Shown: positions 46,285-57,651, counted from the stretch's first letter. The stretch is DNA of 64,000 nucleotides from Atherinomorus stipes (GCA_023101725.1 JALJCO010001284.1:3350001-3414000), one strand, 5' to 3'. Numbers and translations are program-made. Notes: generated by a model from the sequence alone, not told the origin.

Positions 46285-47575
46285 CTGACCTCTTTATCAA
46301 GTCCACCTGTTCACCAGCTTATTAACTCAAATATCTAAGGTCACATGGCAGCAACTCAACACATCTAGTCCTGCAGACATGGTGAAGACAACTTGCTGAA
46401 GTTCAAACTGAGCATCAGAATGAGGAAGAAAGGGGATTTAAATGGCTTTGAACATGGCTTGGACGTTGGTCTGAGTATTTCAGACACTGCTGATCAACTA
46501 GGATTTTCACACACAACCATCTCTAGGGTTTACAGAGAATGGTCTGAAGAAGAGAAAACATCCAGTGAGCAGCAGTTGTCTGGACCAGAATGTCTTGTTG
46601 ATGATGGTTGGAGATGAGCAGATAAGCACTTGTTCCAACCAAGATATATGCAGAATAGCATCTCTGAACACACAACACGTCCAACCTTGAAGCAGATGGA
46701 CGACAGCAGCAGAAAACCACACCAGGTACCACTCCTGTCAGCTAAGAACAGGAAACTGGGGCTACAATTCACACAGACTCACCAAAACTGGACAACAGGA
46801 GATGGAGAAACGTTGCTGGTCTGATGAGTCACCATTCAGGCTCGAACTGAAAGAATATGGATCTGCACACCAGAGAATGCTTCTCCGAAAAATTTAATCT
46901 CGTCATGTTTCGGGCTTCTGCCCTTCTTCAGACCCATTTTGTCTGAAGAAGGAGGAGGAGCATTCTCTGGTGTGCGGATCCCTATTCTTTCAGTTTGCAC
47001 TCCACTCGCATCCAGCACCTGGTTCATTTCTCTTCTGGGATGTGCGTGAGACTTTTGTCTTTGACTCTCCATTTCAGCTCCACATACAGATGCTGGGCTC
47101 AGAATTTGCTGGAAACATCATGACAGCTTGGATCCATCCTGCCTTGGATTGAGGCTTCAGGCTGCTGCTGGTGTAATGGTGTGGGGGAGATTTCCTCTCA
47201 GTACCAACATGGCATGGTTTAATCACAGCACCCTACCTGAGTATTATTGCTGACCATGTGCATCCCTTTATGACCACAGTGCATCTTCTAATGGCTGCTT
47301 CCAGCAGGATAATGCTCCATGTTACTAAGCTCAAATCATCTCCACTTGCTTTCGTGAACATGACAGCTTCAGGACAGGGCAGCTTCGGGATGTGGTGGAA
47401 CGGGAGATTGTCATCATGGATGTGCAGCCGACAAATCTGCAGTAACCGTGTGATGCTGTCATGTCAATATGGAGCAAAACCTCTGAGGAATGTTTCCAAC
47501 ATATTGTTGAATCTATGACACCAAGAATTAAGACAGTTGTGGAGGAAATACGGGTCCAACCCGGTACTAGCCAAA
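46285..47575 (+). pseudogene. Tc1-like transposase pseudogene, copy B
   Basis: The start ATG at 46420 opens MRKKGDLNGFEHG and continues through the helix-turn-helix ISDTADQLGFSHTTISRVYR to a stop at 46617. Beyond this come frameshifted segments: SEHTTRPTLKQMD, PLLSAKNRKLGLQF and the first catalytic segment (WSDES near 46818-46832). It is then interrupted at 46845-46995 by a fold-back. It resumes at about 47125 with SWIHPALD and goes on to the middle catalytic segment (QDNAP, about 47308) and the C-terminal block, ending with TAG at 47568. The stretch with the third catalytic acid (PQSPDLNP-E) is deleted near 47370. The 5' noncoding region (AACTCAAATATCTAAGGTCA) matches the other copies. Confidence 0.87.
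46845..46995. mobile_element. deleted relative of the 36.2-kb fold-back, inside a Tc1 copy
   Basis: Outer ends AACTGAAAGAATATGGATCT and GGATCCCTATTCTTTCAGTT match the ends of 36194-36832. Both arms continue through CACACCAGAGAATGC and its mirror. The left arm preserves the motif on the minus strand: CTGAAGA (46931-46925), a perfect GGGC-AGAA-GCCC stem and GAAAC (46911-46907). The right arm is truncated after CTGAAGAAGG. It splits the Tc1 reading region just after the first catalytic Asp. Confidence 0.82.
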
Positions 47576-47579
47576 CATT

Positions 47580-49965
47580 TAATTTCTGATCATGTACAAA
47601 ATTCTTTTCTTATGCCCATTAAATCAGTGTGTGACATAATCCTGTAGAATCAGTGCTGCAGCTGTCACAGCCTGTTTGGGTTGACACGTATGGAGTTTTT
47701 AAATAGAATCTCATGATCTTTGGATTGAGTCTGTGGTCAGGCCACCATCAAATTTAGGATAAGAGAGCTTTCAAAGCTCAATCTGAGGATTCAGAAAAGG
47801 ACTAAAAAAAAATTGCAAACAGCTTTTTACACTGTGGTCTGAAAACCCACCAACACCTGCCAACATGTGGCTCCTTGCTCCAAATGACTGCAGCAGTCGT
47901 TATCTACTCTGACTCCAGTCAGGACTGCATGATGCTGACTGACTGAAGCATCTCACACTGATCTCACTGATGAGAACAGCAACAACTTGAGGATAAAAGG
48001 AGACCGGGGGGATTTTATCATCTGCAGGACAGCCACAGAATGCTGGCTGGCGTCTGCTGTCCAGTCAAAATGATTTTCTAGGATAGCTGAAATAGTCGGA
48101 ACAACCAGCCACCAGCTCCATAGGCAAGACAAATACAGTACCATCCTCAAGCTAATTTCTGAGATAAGAAATGCTTTGATTGGACAGCGTTCACTTTTTT
48201 AGACTACTGCCACAGCATGGCTGCTGCACATCAAATGGAAGAAAATATTGAGTTGTTTTCATTTTGCTTTGTTGAAATTTAGACATCTGCAAACTACCTG
48301 AACTTAAAATAATGATAAATTCTGGTGGGTGCACTGGTCTCTGTTGGCTGGGGGAGGAAAAAAAAGACCTCATACCAAATATTGATTGAAGTCGAGGCAA
48401 AACTGGACTGAAGTAGAAAATAGAGTTAACAGTTTTTAATTGTGAACTGGTGTGTTTGTGGATTTGTGCTTAGCATTCTCCAAAGTTTTCACTTATAAGA
48501 CCACATTTTGAATTAAATGTGTTTAAAATGCAACTTTTCCTGGAATAACAAGGGTTTTTCCGTCAAACTTCTTCATTTTTTAAAACAATTTTTTAATGTC
48601 TGTCCTCCACTCCCTGACATAGTCACTCTCTGACATTGTCTGTCTCTCTCCCACATTATTTCCAGGCAGCAGACAGTTGTGCAGCGTCAGGCTTTATATT
48701 GTGTGTGTGCGTGCGTGTGTGTGTGTGTGTGAGAGAGAGGGAGAGAGATGAGCCAAGAGCGCAGTGGATGCAGATGCAGGACTACAAAGCTCAGCATTCT
48801 TCAGCAACACTGTTACAGCGCTGCCTTGTGTTGAGGCAGGAGTCAGGTTCATTAACATTCACGTCACTGATAACAGTTACAGGAAATAAAAACTGACTTT
48901 GACATAAAAGCTCGGCTCAGAGAAGCTGCCCGACCTACTGAGGAGTCATCTCATGGTGGACAGTTCAAAACCTCCGCAGGAAAAGGAGCGAGTCGAGAGG
49001 GCTGCACAGATTTATCTGGGTTTACTGCATAATACGACTGTGTCCTCACATAAAGAGCAAAGCAATTATAAACCTCACCAGCCCGAGTAGGAGGCTTTTG
49101 TCTGAGGCCTGTTTGTAGAAGGGTCCAGCTTTTATTTAGAATTGTTTTGCTAAAATATCATGGATGGTCATTTTCAGTACAAAATCTCCATTTTTACAAG
49201 CTCCTGTTTCCCTTTAAACAAACTCAGTTGTTTGTGTGATTCGTTTAAAATTAACGTCCTCCAGCTCTCCGTCAACTCTGACCCAGGCTTCATGGAAGAT
49301 TTCTGGGCAAAACTGGATGGAAAGAATAAAGGATGACTAAATGAGTGGATATGCCACTACTGTTATATTTTAGCCCAACAAAACTTAACTGTTAAAAACA
49401 TGTTTCTTAAAACAAGATGTTGAATGATAGTAATGCACAACCTCCAAGTTTTACAGCATCCTCCTATTTCCCCCCACCTGCATCTGCAGCTGGCCTGTAC
49501 TTGCTTGCATTAGTTATGGTGAACTCAATATTTTTGATCAAGTTCAATGAGTCACTCACCAAAGAGAATCAAGTTTTTGAGTGATTTGAGTCACTGAGTC
49601 AGTCGCCCAGAGTGAACAGAAATACATAATGTTCTGGTTTTCAGTTCTGACGACATAATTCATAAACCACTGATTTGAGACAAGAAAACATGAAAATCCA
49701 TTTCAGTGTAGAAAAACAGACTAAAAACAATAACAATTCTCAAAGGGGAAAGATTTATTTCCCTCTCTCTAATTCATGTTATACTGCAGAATCATATACT
49801 GTAAATGGAACCAGACAAATTTACAAGGAATGACATTTCAACAGTGCAACATTAGAAAAAAATAATTATGTACAATATAGCTCTGCAAATGTCACCTTTA
49901 TTCTTCAAAATAAAGCCTATGGGCAAATAAAAAAAAAAATGATGGAAAAAAGCCTAAATTATAGT
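47580..49965. other. unassigned sequence
   Basis: No gene supported. A compound (GT)n-(GA)n microsatellite lies at 48701-48747. Frames of 65-86 codons are without domain or splice support. Confidence 0.3.
48701..48747. repeat. (GT)n-(GA)n compound microsatellite
   Basis: GT units with three GC interruptions pass directly into GA units. Confidence 0.9.
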
Positions 49966-49969
49966 AAAA

Positions 49970-50275
49970 GGGCAGCTGTTGCTCAGGAGGAAGAGCGGTT
50001 GTCTGCCAGTTGGAAAATTGGCGGTTCAGTCCCAGATTCTCCAGACAACACATTGACGTGTCCTTGGGCAAGACTCTGAACCCCACATTGCCTGTGATGT
50101 GCTCACCGGTGTGTGTGATAGGAGTTATCTATGGAGTATTACATGTATCTATGAAGTGTTGTATGCGTGTGTGTGTGTGTGTGTGTGAATGCGGTTGCTC
50201 ATGTAAAAGCACTTTCAGTGGTCAAAAAAAGACTAGAAAAGTACAATATATATGGACAGTCCATTAACCAATATG
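49970..50275 (+). mobile_element. tRNA-derived SINE
   Basis: The head GTTGCTCAGGAGGAAGAGCG resembles the D-arm of a tRNA (A box), and GCGGTTCAGTCCC at about 50021 is a B-box-like match at tRNA spacing. Downstream are CAAGACTCTGAACCCCACAT and, after an internal (GT)n (50167-50185), AAAAGCACTTTCAGTGGTC and GACAGTCCATT, wording I associate with the 3' part of a widespread teleost SINE. No target-site duplication was identified. Confidence 0.7.
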
Positions 50276-50439
50276 GCAATAATTTCTTAATCTGAATAAT
50301 TTAATGAAAGTGAGGAACTGAATAGCAAGGAGCTGTATCATGCTTTTCAAATGTTCCAAAAGTCAAATACAGGCATTTCCAAGTTAAATATATTTCTAAA
50401 CTAAATATATTAGCACCGGCACTCACATGGACGTTATTT

Positions 50440-51309
50440 GTAAACATTGATGGATAATCGGTCTTCGATTGACGGAATAAAATGAACCAGCCTGTAATGG
50501 AGCTGCATGCGCTCAACCCAGAGTCTGATATGGAGTTTGGAGTACACCAGTACCACAGAAGTACCACAGAGACTGACAAGTAAGTACATTAGCGAACAAA
50601 TCATAGGCTAACAGTTAGCATTGAGCTGAGAGACGCTTTCACTCACCAGTGTTGTTGTCTGTCCGTGAGGCGTTTTTATGGTGGGAACTGCGTCAGGTTT
50701 CAGAAGTAATCCCAGAGAAAAAACACTTTACTGCCTGAGATTCATGAAGTTGTCAGGAGTGAAGTTCACACACAAAGTTGAGGTTTTTCGTCTGCTCCTG
50801 AAGATACACTCCAACCACTTCTGGCAAGTTGATTCGTCCAGTACAACAAATAAACTCCCACACCGAACACAACCACATTTTTCCCAACTTACCGTCCTCT
50901 AGAGCTAAAAAAAAAGAAAAAGCTTTTCATCTGAACTCATGGAGCAAATTTCTGTTAGCTGATGGCTGTTTGTCTCTGAGGAAATCTTCCTGCAGGCTGT
51001 TAGTTTCTTCCTCAGAGAGTGTGGATAGGTTAGGATTCTCTTTGAGTTTCTGTTGAACTAAGAGGGCATCTTGCTACAGTACGATGCTGCGCATGCGTAT
51101 TTGTCACTTCATGATTGGTGTCACCTCGCTACGTACACAGGTGGTCAGTCAGTCATGTTATGGAAGCTAGAGCTTGGCCTAAATATTCATAATATTACTC
51201 AAATATGCACAAATGAAGAAAGAAACTACTTGAATGAAGTTTTTTAAGAGGAAATAACAGTAACATGCTGAAAAGCTCTTAAAAGTCCATTTTTCATGAT
51301 ACGGCTCCT
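50440..51309. mobile_element. right end of a TTAA-type element with exon-like segment
   Basis: The right end GTCCATTTTTCATGATACGG and CTCCT is followed by TTAA (51310-51313); complemented, it is a TTAA-AGGAGCCGTATCATG terminus of the Kolobok/piggyBac type. No matching left end was found upstream, so the extent is uncertain. Near 50479 an ATG opens about 33 codons (MNQPVMELHALNPESDMEFG onward). These run into GTAAGT at 50580-50585, a consensus splice donor, and could be a relic of an exon of the parent element or chance. The interior also has TGCGCATGCG and a CpG patch. Confidence 0.4.
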
Positions 51310-51314
51310 TTAAT

Positions 51315-52645
51315 TTAACTCAGCTAACTTCATTCTACTAACACTGTTCTGTTTCAGCTTAATCTTATCTAGAAAGTAAAAAACATAATAAATAATCTGC
51401 CCCCGCCCTAGAGAGATGCCACAAGAAGGGTCAAAGACTAATTCAAACCAGCCTGGTATTGACATTTCTGTCTGCAGAGCTGGACCCTGGGTCAGCAGAC
51501 ACTGAACCTGTTATGTGGTTGAGTAAACTTTCATCTGAAAGGAAATTTTAGTTTCACCGATGGATGATAATCTAGTTATGGACAGAAGAAAGCTGTGCTC
51601 TCTGCAGCAGGAACTATTCTAGCATATGTTTTAACCACAAAACAGACATCTAGCAAACACCTGCAATGACTTTCTGGAGAAATGTGAAACATCTCTGTAC
51701 CTTCTGTCAAAGAATGGTTGTCTCTGCTTTCGCCATCAAACCCTCTCCGTTCTTGCCATGCTGTTATCTAGAGGGGCTAGCAAACATCCCAACTGCTTTC
51801 TCGTTAAATAATTGAGCGATAGTGCATTTGAATGCCTTAACACTTCACTTCACCGTGGCCCCGATGTGACTGCCTTTTACTTCGGCCAGCTGCTTCTTTT
51901 TCACGTAGCTCTGCCTTTGAAACTCACATGAGTGAAATGCTTAACACCTGCTCCAAGCTAAGATGCACAAACCTGCATCTTTCTCTGCCTTCTTAATCCA
52001 GCCTCTGAAAGAGTGATGCATGAACGACTAAGATAAAAAAATAAAATAATAAGTGGTAAAAACTGAGAGTGGATGAAGGATTATGTTGGTGAGCTCTCAT
52101 TTAAATGTTTATAGTATATCTGGAAGTTAGCAGAGACTGGAGCTGCATTCTTGTTTTTTTTAACTGAGTTGCTGAACAATTAGGTCAAGTTATGAATTTT
52201 TCAATGTATTTACATTTTTCCTGCAGTTCTGAGTTACACAGCAGTTTAATAAATGAAAGCATTAAAAAAACTGGAACAAACATTGTCTCATTCTGAACGG
52301 CCTTCTGCTCAGGTTTTCTCATTGTGTCTGCTGGGCGTCTTATGGATCTGGACTCAGAGATAACGACTGCGAACTTGCACGTCAGACCACAAGTATTGTT
52401 ATCTGTAAACCAGTACACTATAATGGAAAACAGCATCTTGTTGAAACTGGCTTCTTTGCATTGCAGATTCTTTAATCAGATTACAAATCAAAACAAGCAG
52501 TGATTGAAATGGGAATTTTCAGGAAATGAGAACCATGTTGGTGGTTGCTCAAGTTTCTGCTACTGAATGAAATCAAAAATGTTTTCCTCTATTGTCCATT
52601 TGACTTTATGTTTTTAGCTCTTCTTCTTATTATTATTATAGTTAT
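51315..52645. other. unassigned sequence
   Basis: No gene or element supported; the 83-codon minus-strand frame at 52185-52436 has no recognised feature. Confidence 0.3.
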
Positions 52646-52649
52646 TAAC

Positions 52650-52800
52650 TTTCCCTAACTAGCCACTTTATCAATCTGTTCAACTGCTTGTTGACACAAA
52701 TATTTAATCAGCCAATCACATGGCGACTAGTCATCACATTTAGTCATGTAGACATGGTGAAGACGACTAGCTGAAGTTCAAACTGAGCATCAGAATAAGC
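52650..52800 (+). mobile_element. Tc1-like 5' end fragment
   Basis: CTAGCCACTTTATCAATCTG, TTCAACTGCTTGTTGACACA, AATCAGCCAATCACATGG and GTTCAAACTGAGCATCAGAA match the 5' noncoding region of the copies at 46285 and 35166 and keep more of the terminus. The fragment stops one base before or inside the start codon and is joined directly to the duplicated unit at 52805. Confidence 0.75.
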
Positions 52801-52804
52801 CCAG

Positions 52805-54651
52805 CTGCAGTACAGCTGTCAGCCTGAGCAGCTGCTCATTAACACCAGAGCTGTGGCTCAGTTTGAGCTGACAAGACTCAAAAATACCAACAACTAGAAG
52901 GAGTCAGAGGTTTGTTTCAGGTAATCAATGAAGCAACATGATGTGTGACACAATGAGAGGTGGTTGTGTTTTCTGGCATCTATTGACCATGAAAGCAGAA
53001 AGAATCACGCCATCAAAACAGAGAGTGGAGGGTTGTGCTTCTTACTGGGGTGATGAGATGCTGACTGGTTGCAGAGAGGAGCTCCCCTGCCTCAGCTGTC
53101 GGACAGGAAGTGTAACAGCGGCGGAGTGATGAGCGGCAGCTGACTGGTGTCTGTACGCTGATGACGTGCAGACGGGCTGTACCCTTGGGGCAGCAGGCCG
53201 TATGGGCGCTAGTGATGGGATTTATGGCTCTTTGAAGGGAGCCGGATCTTGAGGAGCCGTTCCCTCTACAGAACCGTTCTAAAGACCGACTTGTTCTTAT
53301 TTTTCATTCATTACTTCTTTATTTTAGAATTCAATCAACAGTAACTAATCTTTATCAAGTAAATAATCACTGGTAACAATTTACCGTATAAGGCTAGATT
53401 AATTTGGATTGGAATAATTCAAACTTAAACACCCAACAATATATTCTTGGTTGGCGGGAAATATTCTGAATTATTGGTCATAATTTTTATTTGGTTTGTG
53501 TTTTCACTGAAAGCGTTTTACCAGGCGACTCCCTGTTCCTGTGCTTTGACCGCTAAGATCCATTATTTTGGATTTTTACTTGCAAAAACACTTTTTGGCA
53601 CAACAAAAACTAAGCTGGCCACAATTAACTTCCACGCAAAAACAAATTTACTCTAAATATTTTTCACACAAGAACGTTTAAGTAATGCAAAATAACTCAC
53701 CACAGAGAATAAAGGCTGACGAAAAGATACATGTAGTTATATAAAATACACTACATGAGATTTCTTTTTTAAAAATGCAGAAAAAATACAGAAAGACATA
53801 AAAATAGAAATAGAATAAACTGGAAATACATCAGTTTAAATTTTAGTAAATGTTTTGGAACTCACATTTCCTGAACAACACTTTCTGCCCATAGATGAGT
53901 TCACATGCATGAAGCATGTTGGACATCATATTCCATGATGTACACGCATGTCATGGGAAGAGGGCATGGACAACTGGATATAAAAAAGAATGGCTCACAA
54001 CTGAGATCTGATTCTCATCGTTTATTTAAAGGAGCTGTTTCAAAGAATGATTCGCTCATGAACATCTAGTGGGCCCAACGCCAGCAACAAAACTCTCAAT
54101 ATCCAAACAAACGCTCCTCTCAGGAAGCGTTCAGGAAAATCTGTGTATTCCTGTAAAGCGTGCAGGGAAGTGGGAACTGTTTCTAGCATGAAATATTGTA
54201 TCTGAACACCACTGATGAGGTCATACCAAAACCAGAGTCAGAACATCTCAAACATGCAGCAGAATGAGAAGCGCTGGACTCTGTAAGGTTTGCAGGGCAT
54301 CATGGTCCAAACAGCGGAGTCACTTTCTGGGTTATACAGTCACCAGGTTTGCAAAAGAGAATTATCAGTAACAGTTTTTGTTTATCTGTAGCAAAAACAA
54401 GGCAGAAATGTCGACAAAATATAATAAATTGTGACATTAAAACACTTGATCAACTGTCAAAGGTGCAACATCCTGTATCTCTACTCACCGTCCACTTTAT
54501 ATTGTGGACAACAAATATCTAACCAGCCAATCACACGGCAGCAACTCAACACATCTAGTCATGTAGACATGGTTAAGACGACTTGCTGAAGTTCAAACTG
54601 AGCATCTGAATGAAGAAGAAAAGAGATTTAAGTGACTTTGAATGTGGCATA
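52805..54651. repeat. duplicated unit, copy B (contains a hAT insertion)
   Basis: Collinear with 34320-35322, apart from the 859-bp insertion at 53211-54069. Like copy A it ends in the 5' part of a Tc1 transposase region. Here the start ATG is intact (MKKKRDLSDFECG, about 54608-54646), but the frame hits a stop within two further codons. A deletion then joins it to the transposon 3' end (GGATCCAACCCAAAACTAG, to about 54690). Copy B is preceded by a separate Tc1 5' fragment, so it is bracketed by Tc1 sequence on both sides. Confidence 0.85.
53211..54069. mobile_element. 859-bp hAT-like non-autonomous insertion
   Basis: Copy A of the duplicated unit provides the empty site TGGGCGCTACGCC. In copy B the block is flanked by TGGGCGCT (53203-53210) and TGGGCCCA (54070-54077), an 8-bp duplication with two later changes, as expected for hAT elements. 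Ends are AGTGATGGGATTTATGGCTC and, complemented on the right, CTAGATGTTCATGAGCG; inverted similarity is weak (GATG, CTTTGAA, GCTCC). Near the left end is a local palindrome-rich patch (GGAGCCGGATC, GAGGAGCCGTTCC). A 69-codon frame inside has no transposase similarity that I can see. Confidence 0.75.
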
Positions 54652-54694
54652 GTTTAAAGTTTCGAGGAAAAAAGGATCCAACCCAAAACTAGAA

Positions 54695-55390
54695 GTTTGG
54701 ACCTGATGGTTGTAGTTTTTGTTTTCAGATCTGACCAAAAGGTAACGGTAACTAACTGCTGGGTATTATGTCAGTAAATCTTTTGGTGAGGAGGAAAACC
54801 TACTGATCATTTAGATTTTAATCTTAATCTGTCAAAACAGGAGAATAATCCCAGTTTATACGTTTTATTGAACAGTGTTTCTGGGGTCTTTCTGTTCAGT
54901 TCATCATAAACAGCTTTAAGCAGGCAGAAAGTCATTTAGGGAAAAAAAGGAATTCATTTAGTCCTGAAATGTTCATGGAAAGCATGTTATGCTGAAATAA
55001 AGAGGAAATAAGAAAAAAGTAACATCTCAGTGAGAACTCTGACAGCAAGAGAAACACATATCCCCTAAACAGAGAACAATCTAAACACGTTCAGGATCAG
55101 ATTCACTCAAGAACTGGTTACATTCACCAATTTTTGGTTTGTACTGGATGGAATTCACAAAAACAGACAAAATGTGCATAACTAAACAATAAGTAACCAT
55201 TTTAATTTAAATGAATCATTATTTCTTGTTTTTATTTGATCACAGCTGTGGTCAATCATAGTTCAGCCAGAGTTGATGATAAAATTAACAAAGGCTCCAA
55301 AAACATGGTTGAAGGTTCAATTTGTTGTTTTTGTGTGTGTTTCACAATATGAATTAGTGGATTTAGATACTTGACATGAAAATAAACCAT
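54695..55390. other. unassigned sequence
   Basis: No gene or element supported. Confidence 0.3.
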
Positions 55391-55396
55391 TTTAAA

Positions 55397-56002
55397 TAGG
55401 GATGTCCGATAATATAGGCCTACCGATATTATCGGCCAATATTGGCATTAAAATGTGATATCAGAAAATATCGGTATTGATTTTTTGGCGCCATATTTTT
55501 TGAAATATAAAATCTTGCAAGGTTTTGTTAGTAAAATCTAGTGAGATTTCGTTATGAGGCAATGTTCAATTAGCAACGGTCCAGCATGTATACAAGTCCC
55601 TGTTATTCTGGAAGAACTTCATATCCCAGCATTCCCTGTCATGTGACTACAGTGCAGCTGCTGCTGCTACAGACTGACTTGCTTTGAAGCTGCTTATGTC
55701 TGGTTTTAAGTTGTTGGATAAGTTACCAAGTTGTCAGAAACATTACAATTAGCCACATGTTGGCTAATACCTGCGAGTATCTGATATATGGCAGCCAGAT
55801 GTCCAAATGAACTCATCTGGCTGAGTTACGGAGATTTGGGGATCTTTGCTGTTAGAGTTGTATTTCTCAGAATATGAGAGATACAACCTCACAGTTCTCT
55901 GCAAATATCCGTATCGGTTGAAAATGGATATAGAAATTTAAGAGTTGGACAATACTGGTATATTGAATATCGGTAAAAGAAAGCCTATATCAAACATCCC
56001 TA
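55397..56002. mobile_element. hAT-type MITE, TAGGGATGTCCGATA family
   Basis: Starts TAGGGATGTCCGATAATATA and ends CAAACATCCCTA; inward the arms share CGATATTATCGG/GAATATCGG-type words. The flanks ATTTTAAA and GTTTATAA agree at five of eight positions, a poor but possible 8-bp duplication. Interior AATCTTGCAAGG and AAATCTAGTGAGATTTCG echo the AAATCTCGCGAGATTT words of the 17162 and 28051 elements. A truncated relative is at 12570-12742. No coding capacity. Confidence 0.7.
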
Positions 56003-56009
56003 GTTTATA

Positions 56010-57645
56010 ACAACGAAATCTTTCAAAAGTGACATGTTTTCCTCTCAGGTTGACCTTAATGTGATATTTTGACCTTATGACTGAAGTTAATCATGAAAAG
56101 CAACATCTCTGAGAAATTCTTGTAAGCTGGACATTTCTTGTTATTTTGTGGCTTTTCTTTTAAATTGAAACATTTGTCTAAGGCACTGAAATGAAAATAA
56201 TTGTTGGTTTATCATTACTGAGAGGTAAAAATGGAGGATCGTAGATCTTAAACCAGACATAAAATACCTGAACATGACCCAGTATGGTTGCTACAGTATG
56301 TAAGTCTATCGTTGCAAATCTAACAGGGATAAAGCTTCTGCTTCTCAGATGATGATCCAGTCGAGCTCCAGCCTAAGACCTTCATCATGTCTCCATGTTC
56401 ATCTGAAAACATCCTGAAGAAGCATAAAAAATGCAGGATGCTGGAGACAGACTTTCATGCCCCAGTTGCTTCAGTGTACTGGTATTACTGGTCTTCTCTC
56501 AGGAGCTTCAGCTCAACTCAACCCTCCTCAGCAGAAGATGAGGCTCCACTGTGTGTTTGTGTGCAGTCTCTTACATGAATTCATGTTTGATTTAAAACGA
56601 CTTGCAAATTTATTCAGCTGCTGCTTCACTCCAGTGATGAGGAGGAGGAGGGAGCGTACTCTGCATTACCCTACTTCTGAGGGCCCTGTTAGGGAATAAT
56701 GCATTCCTCAGCACCTGGTTATCACAACTACACATCCATCTTAGCCTCAACATGTTCTGTTCTTATGTAAACCTGTGATAATTAGCTTCCCAGTAAGCCT
56801 AGAAGCTAATTCTGGACCCAATACAAAACCATTACTTGACATGAACCTCTCCGTTCTAATCCAGAGCGGAGAGAAAACCTGATGAAGATGGATGATGACT
56901 TACCACTTCCTTCCACTGTACAAACAGGAAACCGCAGTGGTGGAAATGGATGATACCATCCGGTGCTTGTGATGTATTTTGTAGTGACCACTGCAATGTG
57001 GGCCGTCTTTGATTGTTGTGGATCTTCACTAATAGATCGGTGTTGCTTTTCAGTGCCTGACGTCAGCTGCACATGTACCATTACTAACTAATCCTCCTAT
57101 ATTTCCTGCTTTTAACCAAACTGTTTGCAAATGCACAACTCCCTCTGTGGAGCCAATTATTTCTGCTTGTAAGTAGGCCTCAGGTCAGGAGGATGGAGCA
57201 TGACATTCTGGGCAGGGCAGGGGTTGGGGGCTGCCCGCCACATGGTGAACTCTGCAGACTCTGGCTGCAAGTTATAAGCAAAGCATGACAGCAAGGACTT
57301 CCACATTATTTAGTCTTTACTTGCAAACTGTAATATAAACAAGACGACAGGTTTCAGTTCCAGTTTTGAGCCTGAAGTTAATCTGCTTTTATAAAAGCTT
57401 GCCACAAGATCCGAGTCTCGAGGCTCTGCTGCTGATCTCTACCTCCTCTTTATTTGAATAAGTAATCGTGTCAATATATTTCCTAAATCTAAAAAAAAGG
57501 TTGATCATCAGAGTCACTTACAAATACTGTACATCTGAGGATATACTTATAAATCCTGAGAGAATAATTGTTTCAGTCATTTAAAAGGTAAAACACGAAG
57601 AGCCACCAATTTCGGTTCTACAGACTTAACCGGGCAAGTTTAGAT
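56010..57645. other. unassigned sequence
   Basis: No gene supported; 62-91-codon frames at 56387-57081 lack domain or splice support. Confidence 0.3.
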
Positions 57646-57651
57646 TTTATA

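Noticed and set aside
53447..53656. 69-codon frame as a hAT transposase remnant
   Set aside because: No recognisable hAT residues; too short and located in AT-rich filler of a non-autonomous element.
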